From contig NZ_LJPW01000078.1 of the NCBI RefSeq assembly GCF_001400735.1, positions 1 through 64,000 on the forward strand: a stretch of DNA of 64,000 bases. The letters are read 5' to 3'. The DNA is from Pseudomonas caricapapayae. GTDB taxonomy: Bacteria > Pseudomonadota > Gammaproteobacteria > Pseudomonadales > Pseudomonadaceae. Both the position numbers and the translations under genes were made by a program. The notes below the pieces were generated by a model that made no database searches, was not told where the DNA came from, and saw only the letters and a program-made list of their open reading frames with translations. Shown in pieces: positions 1-6,338 of this stretch (position 1 is the stretch's first letter; each line of letters begins with the position of its first letter).

Positions 1-1206
1 ATGTCTATCTCGCCGAACTACCAGGGCGCAACCAATGGCGCTGGCGGTTATGCGCTCGCTCCGCTACAGGGCTACGTCAAGGAATCCGCCGACCGGCTGC
101 GGGCGCTGGTGCTCCAGTATGGTGACAAGCTTGCTGCTCTGGGCACCACTGGCAACTATGACATCTTGCCTCTGGCAAAGGGCGGGACAGGGGCGTCAGA
201 TGTGGCGGGCGCACTTACCAGTATCGGCCTCAAGGGCGGCTCTAACGACCTGCTGATTAAGAGTATCGGTTTTCGCGGCGCTCCCGTCGCTTACAATGTT
301 CAAGGCCTCTATATGGGGTGGAACGGAAACGGGGATGGCGGTGCGAATTACATCTGCAACCGCGGCGGAGGCCTCGGCGGGCATGCATGGTGGTCCGTGA
401 ATTCGGATAACACGGCAGCTGGCCCAGTCATGACCTACTCCTACTCCGGGCTTTTGACCGTAAACCAGGTATCCACGACAGTGGTGTCCACCAATCAGAT
501 CAATGGCCTGACGACAGCGCTGACGATTGCGCAAGGCGGCACCGGGGCCAATAGCCAGGCAGGAGCGCAAAATGCTCTCGGGCTTGGCGTAGCGCAAACA
601 CCCCAATTCGCGGGCATTGAGCTGTCGGCCGCCGCACCCTACATCGACTGGCACTACGCGAACAGTACAGCTGATTATTCGGTCCGCATGCAAATCGACA
701 GCGCCTCATCAATGGGTGTCAGTGGTGACTGGGGAGCCCGCGCCTACTGGTGCAAGTTGGGGCTGAACGGCGCTCGCGGCAGTAACCGGTTCAACATGAA
801 CTGGACTGGCTCGGCGATGGACCTTTATGTCGACGCCAGCTACGTGGGTTCTCTTTCGCTGTTCACCTCGGATTATCGCATCAAGAAGCTGATCAAAGAT
901 GTGGCGGTGCCATCGTTCCTTGATCGCATCGACGCTTATCGCATCGTGAATTTCCAAAAGCGCATTTTCGGCGCGGTTTTCCGAGGGGACGGCACAACCT
1001 ACCAAGGTCTGATTGCTCATGAAGCGCAGGCGGTAAACCCATTGGCTGTTAGCGGGGAGAAGGACGGCGCTGATGCCGATGGCAATCCGATCATTCAGCA
1101 GCTTGAGCCGATGGCGTTGATTACCGATCTGATGGGCGCAGTCAAAGAGCTGCGCGCAGAATTAAGAGAGATTCAGGCGCAGCTAATGTCTGTAGGGAGT
1201 AGCTAA
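1..1206 (+). CDS. Phage tail fibre protein with S74 intramolecular chaperone domain
   Basis: A 401-residue tail-fibre-like structural protein. Seen in the sequence: two GGTGA linker motifs (about residues 60-65 and 178-183), a glycine/serine-rich middle of the kind that forms trimeric fibres, and a C-terminal peptidase S74 chaperone domain that starts near residue 287 with Ser290-Asp-Tyr-Arg-Ile-Lys-Lys. In this family the chaperone helps the trimer fold and then cleaves itself off at the serine. The last 25 residues look like a coiled coil. The reading frame begins at the first base of the window, so an upstream extension cannot be excluded. The downstream lysis genes support a prophage setting. 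Confidence 0.85.
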   Translation: MSISPNYQGATNGAGGYALAPLQGYVKESADRLRALVLQYGDKLAALGTTGNYDILPLAKGGTGASDVAGALTSIGLKGGSNDLLIKSIGFRGAPVAYNVQGLYMGWNGNGDGGANYICNRGGGLGGHAWWSVNSDNTAAGPVMTYSYSGLLTVNQVSTTVVSTNQINGLTTALTIAQGGTGANSQAGAQNALGLGVAQTPQFAGIELSAAAPYIDWHYANSTADYSVRMQIDSASSMGVSGDWGARAYWCKLGLNGARGSNRFNMNWTGSAMDLYVDASYVGSLSLFTSDYRIKKLIKDVAVPSFLDRIDAYRIVNFQKRIFGAVFRGDGTTYQGLIAHEAQAVNPLAVSGEKDGADADGNPIIQQLEPMALITDLMGAVKELRAELREIQAQLMSVGSS

Positions 1207-1221
1207 TATTTAGGTATGGCT

Positions 1222-1968
1222 TTAGAGTTCACTAAGAGAGTGAACTTTTAAAGACTCTCGAGAAGCTTCAAATAAAGAGTTTAGGAAATCCACTGTGAAT
1301 GGGGATTTAATGAATTTAAGTTCGCTTTTTCCTCTTTGAGCTTCTGAGAGCTTTAAAAGTGGCTGGCAAATATCTCGAAATGCTTGAAGCTCGTCCGTTG
1401 ATGGTATGGCTTTATATGAGGCTAAATATAAAGGAGCCGGTAGTTCTTGGTGGTGAGGATCGAAAACCATCACGGCATTAATTGATTCGTTGTTGCTTGC
1501 TCCCCCATGAGCGGCCCAAGCGTGCCTTAGCGTGATAATTTTATCATGCAATTTCACTTGATCTTCATTTAGTAGCTTAATAAGATTGGATCTCTCCAGT
1601 TTTGCGTTTCTGCCTTTTTCCTGAGTGGTGTCACGTTTTGAACTTGTGTTATCAAAAAGCTTGGCGTAAGTTACTATTGATGATGTGTATATATTGCTTA
1701 TTATTAGATGCGCCTCGCTAGATAGATCGAAAGTATTTAGTTCTTTCTCGTTCTCTAGCTTCTCTTTTATGGTATATGCGACACTCAGTGATGCATGTAT
1801 GAAATTGACATCATTCCATATAGCTTGAAATGCAGCGGTTGCTCTTGCCGAAGGGTGGTCAATTGGTGCAATTCTACATCTTTTCCCCTTGTACTCAAAT
1901 ATGGCATGAACTTCGTCACCTATCTGCTCGTGCGAGTGCTTCACCTTCTGTCCATCTATAGGCTTCAT
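1222..1968 (-). CDS. AT-rich prophage cargo protein, HEPN-like, unknown function
   Basis: A 248-residue protein with a strong ribosome-binding site (AAGGAG, 6 nt before ATG). It is not clearly assignable to a family. It looks largely alpha-helical and contains the segment TLRHAWAAHGG, in which Arg148 and His154 fit the R-x(4-6)-H signature of HEPN ribonucleases. HEPN domains are common in toxins and abortive-infection proteins. It lies antisense between the tail fibre and the lysozyme gene and is visibly more AT-rich than its neighbours. It also has its own AT-rich upstream region, as expected of a moron acquired separately. A defence or superinfection-exclusion role is an inference; a plain hypothetical protein is the alternative. 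Confidence 0.75.
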   Translation of the reverse strand: MKPIDGQKVKHSHEQIGDEVHAIFEYKGKRCRIAPIDHPSARATAAFQAIWNDVNFIHASLSVAYTIKEKLENEKELNTFDLSSEAHLIISNIYTSSIVTYAKLFDNTSSKRDTTQEKGRNAKLERSNLIKLLNEDQVKLHDKIITLRHAWAAHGGASNNESINAVMVFDPHHQELPAPLYLASYKAIPSTDELQAFRDICQPLLKLSEAQRGKSELKFIKSPFTVDFLNSLFEASRESLKVHSLSEL

Positions 1969-2133
1969 TTGTTTCTCCTTAGTAAAAAATGCGTTTTCAG
2001 GCCAGCTATAGGATAGGCCATGTTTAATATAAAGTTTGATTATTTTAAAAGCACCAACAAATTCAGCTAGAAGCTTTGCGAGCTTCCTTCCAAGATTTTA
2101 CCAATCGGAATCTTTTTGCCTGGAGACATAGAA

Positions 2134-2667
2134 ATGCCGATCACCACGCATCAACTACTGAAGATCCTTCCTAACGCCGGCCAGAAAGCCGGCGTTTTTG
2201 CACCCGTCCTCAACACAGCAATGAGCAAGTACCAGATCGTGACATCGCTGCGCATCGCGGCGTTCATCGCTCAGGTTGGTCATGAGTCCGGCCAACTGCG
2301 CTATGTCCGAGAGATTTGGGGCCCGACTCCGCAGCAGCTGGGGTACGAGGGTCGCAAGGACCTGGGCAACACTGTGCCGGGCGATGGCTCCAAATACCGT
2401 GGCCGTGGCCTGATTCAGGTTACGGGCCGGGCCAACTACGAGGCGTGCGGCGAAGCGCTGGGCCTGGACCTGATCAACCATCCTGAATTGCTTGAGCTGC
2501 CAGATCACGCAGCCATGTCGGCTGCATGGTTCTGGGACAGGGCAAAACTCAACACGCTGGCAGACAAGGGCGACCTTCTCCAAATCACTCGCAGAATCAA
2601 CGGTGGCACGAATGGTCTCGCCGATCGGCAGGCGCTGTACGCCCGGGCGCTTGGGGTGTTGGCGTGA
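2134..2667 (+). CDS. Phage endolysin, glycoside hydrolase family 19 (chitinase-like lysozyme)
   Basis: A 177-residue peptidoglycan hydrolase expected to release phage progeny by cutting the glycan strands. Family 19 landmarks are visible: GHESG, holding the likely catalytic Glu51; a second acidic residue, Glu60; and the GRGLIQVTGRANY block that lines the substrate groove. There is no signal peptide, so it should depend on a holin, which was not recognised in the window. ATG at 2134 is preferred over the in-frame TTG at 2116 because GGAGA sits at proper spacing before it. Its stop codon overlaps the start of the spanin gene (GTGA). Confidence 0.9.
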   Translation: MPITTHQLLKILPNAGQKAGVFAPVLNTAMSKYQIVTSLRIAAFIAQVGHESGQLRYVREIWGPTPQQLGYEGRKDLGNTVPGDGSKYRGRGLIQVTGRANYEACGEALGLDLINHPELLELPDHAAMSAAWFWDRAKLNTLADKGDLLQITRRINGGTNGLADRQALYARALGVLA

Positions 2668-3179
2668 AGGCCCTGCCGTGGAGGGCGGTCGGCCTGCTGC
2701 TGATCCTGCTGGCGCTGGCCGGTGCGTTGTACGGGGCATACCGGCACGGCGTGACCGTCACCGATCTGGCCTGGAAGGCGAAGTGGGCCGAGGAAGTCCG
2801 CGCCCAATCAGAAGAGGTGGCCACCACGACCACCGAGTACCGAACTGAAGAGCAACGCCGCCAGAAAGCGGCCAACCAGGTGGCAAATGATGCAAGACAA
2901 GAACAGACCGCTGCGCTTACTGATGCTGCTGTCGCTGACGCTGCTGGCGACCGGCTGCGTGTCGAAGCAGGAAAGCTGGCAGCCACGGCAAGTTGTGTGC
3001 CCGGCGATACCGGAGCTGCCGAACGAGGCAAGGCAGCCACCCGCGCCGCCATGGTGCTCTCCGAACTGCTCGGCCGGGCTGACGCGCGAGCGGGAGAGCT
3101 GGCAAAAGCTTATGACAAGTCCCGAATAGCCGGGCTGGCGTGCGAGCGCTCTTACAACTCCCTGATTACCTCTGAGTAA
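2664..3179 (+). CDS. Inner-membrane spanin (Rz-like)
   Basis: A 171-residue protein with one N-terminal membrane segment (about residues 8-27, rich in Leu/Ala) followed by a long charged alpha-helical periplasmic region. This is the layout of Rz-type i-spanins, which span the periplasm and fuse inner and outer membranes in the last step of lysis. The start is a GTG at 2664 that overlaps the lysozyme stop codon, indicating translational coupling. The o-spanin partner is nested inside this gene in another frame, the classic Rz/Rz1 arrangement. Sequence similarity to any named Rz is weak, so the call rests on topology and position. Confidence 0.75.
   Translation: MKALPWRAVGLLLILLALAGALYGAYRHGVTVTDLAWKAKWAEEVRAQSEEVATTTTEYRTEEQRRQKAANQVANDARQEQTAALTDAAVADAAGDRLRVEAGKLAATASCVPGDTGAAERGKAATRAAMVLSELLGRADARAGELAKAYDKSRIAGLACERSYNSLITSE
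2887..3129 (+). CDS. Outer-membrane lipoprotein spanin (Rz1-like), nested in the Rz gene
   Basis: An 80-residue lipoprotein wholly embedded in the i-spanin gene in a different frame. It has a basic N terminus, a hydrophobic stretch and a lipobox (LLATGC), so the Cys would become the lipidated N terminus. Its mature part is proline-rich (PAIPELPNE and PPAPPW), as in Rz1 proteins. It should sit in the outer membrane and pair with the i-spanin through its C terminus. A second ATG follows the first directly, at 2890. The embedded frame plus lipobox plus proline content make this a confident call despite its small size. Confidence 0.75.
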   Translation: MMQDKNRPLRLLMLLSLTLLATGCVSKQESWQPRQVVCPAIPELPNEARQPPAPPWCSPNCSAGLTRERESWQKLMTSPE

Positions 3180-3191
3180 CGGAACAACAAA

Positions 3192-3404
3192 ATGGCCACG
3201 ACGCAGCTGATTCAAAGAGACATGGGGCGGACGATGCTGATCGTCAAAGCGAACGGCGGCACGGTGACGGTCGAGAAAAAGGCCGGCGATAGCTGGGTGG
3301 TGACCGATACGCTGGCCAAGGACGGCGGTTATCTGCTGGAGCTGGGCAGCTCGTACACCCGCATCACCCCGACCGCAGGCGCTTACTTTGAGGTGACGCG
3401 ATGA
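3192..3404 (+). CDS. Small prophage protein, unknown function
   Basis: A 70-residue protein rich in short beta-strand-like segments (TMLIVKANGGTVTVEK). It has no signal peptide or membrane segment and no recognised family. It starts 12 bp after the i-spanin stop, and its stop overlaps the start of the SGNH hydrolase (ATGA), so it is in the same transcription unit and probably coupled to that gene. A small virion or adhesin-decoration component is possible, but nothing in the sequence proves it. Confidence 0.65.
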   Translation: MATTQLIQRDMGRTMLIVKANGGTVTVEKKAGDSWVVTDTLAKDGGYLLELGSSYTRITPTAGAYFEVTR

Positions 3405-4645
3405 GCCTTTTGATCAATCAGGCTCCGCGCCGCCAGCCGATACGCCGTGGCCTTGGCCTGCTGGGCGATAGCTTCTCTGGCAACTGTCACACCATCGGCG
3501 CGACCGTGTATGGAACCGAGGCTTACGGCTACGCGGCAATGATCGCAGCGCGCACCGGTCTTTTCCCGAGCTACCTCGACAACCAGGGCAAGGTCGGCGA
3601 CCACACCGGGCAATTCCTGGCCAGGCTACCAGCCTGTATCGCTTCATCCACGGCTGACCTTTGGATGCTGCTGTCACGCACCAACGACAGCACCACGGCA
3701 GGTATGAGCCTGGCCGACACGAAAGCGAACGTGATGAAGATCGTCACCGCGTTCCTCAACACGCCGGGCAAGTACCTGATCGTCGGCACCGGCACACCGC
3801 GCTTCGGTAGCAAGGCGCTGACCGGTCAGGCGCTGGCTGATGCGATCGCCTACAAAGACTGGGTGATCAGCTACGTGAGCCAGTTCGTTCCGGTGGTGAA
3901 TATCTGGGATGGCTTCACCGAGGCCATGACGGTGGAGGGGCTGCACCCCAATATCATTGGCGCCGACTTCATCAGTTCGCGCGTGGTGCCGATCATCAAT
4001 GCCAACTTCGAATTCCCCGGCATCCCTCTGCCCACGGACGCTGGCGATATCTACTCGGCCATCCGGCCCTACGGCTGCCTCAACGCCAACCCGCTGATGG
4101 CGGGCACTGGCGGCACTCTCCCGGCTGGCGTGAACGCTGTGGCTGGGTCTGTGCTGGCGGACAGCTACAAGGCAGTGGGCTCTGGTCTGACTGGCATCAC
4201 CACGCGGTGGTACAAGGAGCAGGCCGCCTATGGCGAGGCGCAGTGCATTGAACTGGGAGGGACCCTTGCGGCGGCGGGTGGCTATGTGTACGTGCAGCCG
4301 ATCGCCAACGTCACAATGGGCAATCTGGCAGCCGGCGACGTCATCGAGATGGTGTCGGCCGTGGAGATTGCTGGTTCATCTCGCGGCATCCTGGGTTGGG
4401 AGGCTGAACTGACATTCACCAAGCCCGTCAGCGGCGCGTCCACCACCATTTACTACCGGTCGATGGACAAGTACCAGGAACCATTCACGCTACCCGCCAG
4501 CTTCGTCGGGCAGCTGGAAACCCAGCGCGGCACTGTCGATCTGACAGAGACCGTGATCACCTCGCGCATGGGTCTGTACCTGGCCGCAGGCGTGGCGCAG
4601 AACTCCACAATCAAGGTCGCCCAGTTCGGTATCAGGAAGGTTTAA
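3401..4645 (+). CDS. SGNH/GDSL-type hydrolase of the prophage
   Basis: A 414-residue protein with an N-terminal SGNH hydrolase domain (about residues 15-205). Block I is GDSFSGN (nucleophile Ser24), a block III-like Asn is at N95 in SRTNDS, and block V is EGLHPN (His182, with Glu179 replacing the usual Asp). Residues 210-414 form a beta-rich, Gly/Ala-rich C-terminal region that may bind carbohydrate or build a particle tip. SGNH enzymes carried by phages usually deacetylate surface polysaccharide. It has no signal peptide, so it may be a virion-borne enzyme or a lysogenic-conversion factor. It overlaps the upstream gene by 4 bp. Confidence 0.8.
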   Translation: MSLLINQAPRRQPIRRGLGLLGDSFSGNCHTIGATVYGTEAYGYAAMIAARTGLFPSYLDNQGKVGDHTGQFLARLPACIASSTADLWMLLSRTNDSTTAGMSLADTKANVMKIVTAFLNTPGKYLIVGTGTPRFGSKALTGQALADAIAYKDWVISYVSQFVPVVNIWDGFTEAMTVEGLHPNIIGADFISSRVVPIINANFEFPGIPLPTDAGDIYSAIRPYGCLNANPLMAGTGGTLPAGVNAVAGSVLADSYKAVGSGLTGITTRWYKEQAAYGEAQCIELGGTLAAAGGYVYVQPIANVTMGNLAAGDVIEMVSAVEIAGSSRGILGWEAELTFTKPVSGASTTIYYRSMDKYQEPFTLPASFVGQLETQRGTVDLTETVITSRMGLYLAAGVAQNSTIKVAQFGIRKV

Positions 4646-4942
4646 GTGCCAACACCCAGCGTGCTTGGAGCGAATCCCGCAATCTGGAATTACGTGAAGT
4701 TTTCTCCGTTATTGCGAAATCGGAGTTTTGTCAACCAGACTTCATGGCTGATCCGTCGATTTGTCAACTTGCGCAAAATCGCAAGTTGGCAGGTCTGGAA
4801 TATTTTCTGGAATATTCTGATGTGGATTATGTAGAACGGTTAGGCAAGGCCCGGCAGCTCAGCACCCGCAAGGTTTAGGCTGCCGCCACCTGTCGAAAAC
4901 CTGCTCATACAGTATTGCCCGGCAAACCCTGTATCGATTCTA
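4646..4942 (+). other. Non-coding stretch at the end of the prophage late genes
   Basis: No convincing gene. A GTG-started 62-codon frame at 4646-4834 directly abuts the hydrolase stop but has no ribosome-binding site and an unconvincing composition. Two small inverted repeats are visible: CTCCG/CGGAG around 4706-4727, and AACTTGCG/CGCAAGTT near 4767-4788. They could act as transcription stops for the late operon. The right part leads into the LexA-controlled promoter. Confidence 0.4.
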
Positions 4943-4958
4943 CTGGCTGTATATACAG
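4943..4958 (+). promoter_or_regulatory. LexA box (SOS operator)
   Basis: The sequence is CTG-N10-CAG with an AT-rich core (CTGGCTGTATATACAG), a good match to the gammaproteobacterial LexA operator. It lies 17 bp before the ATG of the small gene at 4976. LexA would hold the downstream pair silent until DNA damage, the same signal that induces many prophages. Confidence 0.7.
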
Positions 4959-4975
4959 TTAATCGGTAGTAGAAA

Positions 4976-5287
4976 ATGCACTATCTCATCCTCAGGAGGC
5001 GACACCTGGGCATCGCCATCGACCGAAAGGAGCTTCACCGAATTGAGCCGGTCCGTGGTGATATCCATATTGCCGAGTACAAGATCGAGGCGCTGGGCCG
5101 TATCGCGATCAGCGCCTTCCTGTACAAGTCATCGCCTCATCTGCTGGATGTGATACCGCCGCTCATCGATGTCACGATCACCAGCATGGCAACCAACGGA
5201 ATGAACCTGACCGGTATTGAGCAGGTCGGTGACGCCTTCTACTGGCAGTCATGGTGGTGCAGGGGGATCGTTGATGACCGGGCTTGA
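4976..5287 (+). CDS. SOS-controlled small prophage protein, unknown function
   Basis: A 103-residue cytoplasmic protein with no recognised domain. It is rich in Ile, His and Arg in its first half and has several aromatic residues near the end (FYWQSWW). The gene follows a LexA box by 17 bp and overlaps the next gene by 14 bp, so the two form a small SOS-inducible unit at the edge of the prophage. Damage-inducible genes at this position in Pseudomonas prophages are often regulators or growth-arrest proteins, but the sequence gives no direct clue. Confidence 0.65.
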   Translation: MHYLILRRRHLGIAIDRKELHRIEPVRGDIHIAEYKIEALGRIAISAFLYKSSPHLLDVIPPLIDVTITSMATNGMNLTGIEQVGDAFYWQSWWCRGIVDDRA

Positions 5288-5531
5288 TCCACTGGCCGAT
5301 TGGAATCGGCGCATTGATGATCGCGGGTCGTTCCTGGCTGAGCCGGAGCAGCACCGGCAGAGGCTGATCGATCTGGCAAGGGCGGCGCTGACTGAAGGCC
5401 AGGTGTGCAGCGAGGAGTTCGGCGAAATGCTCGAGCTGCTGGACTGCGCCAAGATTTGGGCAGAGGTGGAACTTGCTGAAGCTGAGGAGATTGGTTTGTT
5501 CGTCGGCAGGACGCCGGGGGAGGGAAAATAG
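5274..5531 (+). CDS. Small acidic prophage protein, unknown function
   Basis: An 85-residue, helix-rich, strongly acidic protein (many Glu/Asp after residue 20) without membrane segments. ATG at 5274 is chosen because GGGGGAT lies just before it and because it overlaps the end of the preceding LexA-controlled gene, giving translational coupling. It is the last gene before the attachment-site tRNA fragment. No family is recognised. Confidence 0.6.
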   Translation: MTGLDPLADWNRRIDDRGSFLAEPEQHRQRLIDLARAALTEGQVCSEEFGEMLELLDCAKIWAEVELAEAEEIGLFVGRTPGEGK

Positions 5532-5641
5532 CTCAGTGACTTTCAAAGTGACTTCGCTCTGTACGGTAAATCACAGTGAGGCATCGTTGCAGCGAGCGCC
5601 ACGCTGGAGACCTTGTATTATCTGGGCTGTAGCCCCATCCG

Positions 5642-5691
5642 CTTGCATGGGGTGCTAGGGGTCGAGTGTTCGAATCACTCCGTCCCGACCA
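5642..5691 (+). other. 3' fragment of tRNA-Pro(GGG): prophage attachment site
   Basis: This segment reads as the 3' half of a proline tRNA: anticodon loop ATGGGGT, T arm GAGTG-TTCGAAT-CACTC, 3' acceptor strand CGTCCCG, discriminator A and encoded CCA. The matching 5' acceptor strand (CGGGACG) is missing from the preceding 80 bases, and the anticodon stem has a mismatch on its 5' side, so the tRNA is not intact. This is what integration into a tRNA 3' end leaves at the distal end of a prophage. The intact copy should lie to the left of the window. Confidence 0.8.
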
Positions 5692-5700
5692 TATTTTGTA

Positions 5701-5737
5701 AAGGGGATCAGTCACTTACGGTGCTGATCCCCTTTTT
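5701..5737 (+). terminator. Rho-independent terminator of the original tRNA-Pro locus
   Basis: A perfect stem AAGGGGATCAG / CTGATCCCCTT with a 13-nt loop, followed by a T run. It sits directly after the tRNA fragment and probably ended the host tRNA transcript before integration. Confidence 0.85.
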
Positions 5738-5771
5738 AATTTCCGGCTTGCGCAAAGCCCGCGAAACCAAT

Positions 5772-6115
5772 TCAAAAAGGGCTTATATCAAGGTCCTGAA
5801 TTGACTCTGGCCATACAACTGCAACGTGGTCTTTCTGGTATTTTTTCTTCATATCCCTTCTCGCATGCTCAGCGATCTTTTGTCCGTACTTTTCGGCCTT
5901 CTTGTACAGGTGCGGTGACAGCGCCTGCTCCTCGTGGACGTTTGGCATTTCCTCATCACTCCAACCCGCTTAGCACCCTGGCGCGCAGCCTTGAATGCGC
6001 GTGTCAAATAACGCTCTTCGATCTTCGTCCAGTGGTTCTTGGTCTGCGCCTGTTTTTGCTTTAGGTGCTCGGGGCGGCTGTGAACAAGATAGGGCGAAGT
6101 CACGTTGTCCGGCAT
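5772..6115 (-). pseudogene. Frameshifted small gene, unknown function
   Basis: Read on the minus strand, one frame gives a charged helical protein from ATG at 6115 to about codon 52 (ending AARQGAKRVG). The sensible continuation is in the next frame, with SDEEMPNVHEEQALSPHLYK and on to a stop at 5772. Adding one A near 5962 would join them into a protein of about 115 residues ending DLDISPF. Both halves have real-protein composition, so a single-base deletion (or a sequencing error) is likely. No family is recognised. It lies just outside the prophage end and may be a relic of an older element at the same tRNA. Confidence 0.55.
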
Positions 6116-6163
6116 CGAATGATTACAGTCTGAAGCGCTTCCAGAGTATCCGTGAGCCGCTGT

Positions 6164-6190
6164 GCAGTGGGCAGTGGGCAGTGGGCAGTG
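6164..6190 (+). repeat. 7-bp tandem repeat
   Basis: The unit GCAGTGG is repeated 3.9 times in perfect tandem. It lies between the frameshifted gene and the siderophore receptor promoter. Such short repeats can change copy number by slippage. Its position, about 100 bp upstream of the Fur box, leaves open an effect on receptor expression. Confidence 0.85.
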
Positions 6191-6291
6191 CGAGGTCGAT
6201 TGTGTTCTGTAGCCAGGCCGTCGTCATCCTGCTCACTACACAGTTGATACCTGAATGAAATTGATTTTCGTTATCTCTGAATGTAAAAATT

Positions 6292-6310
6292 GTAAATGAG
6301 CATCATTTGC
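6292..6310 (+). promoter_or_regulatory. Fur box before the siderophore receptor
   Basis: GTAAATGAGCATCATTTGC matches 13 of 19 positions of the classic Fur consensus. It is 28 bp before the receptor ATG, the expected place for iron repression. Confidence 0.6.
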
Positions 6311-6338
6311 ATTTTAATTTTTGGAGCCTCAGCGACTC

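Noticed and set aside
4646..4834. 62-codon GTG-started frame after the SGNH hydrolase
   Set aside because: No ribosome-binding site and Trp/Asn/Ile-rich composition unlike neighbouring genes; small inverted repeats explain the region better.
5642..5691. Intact tRNA gene
   Set aside because: The 5' acceptor strand, D arm and a fully paired anticodon stem are missing upstream; only the 3' half is present.
5533..5715. 60-codon minus-strand frame beginning MTDPLYKIWSGRSDSNTRP
   Set aside because: This is the familiar false translation across the reverse strand of a tRNA 3' end; the DNA there is the tRNA-Pro fragment.
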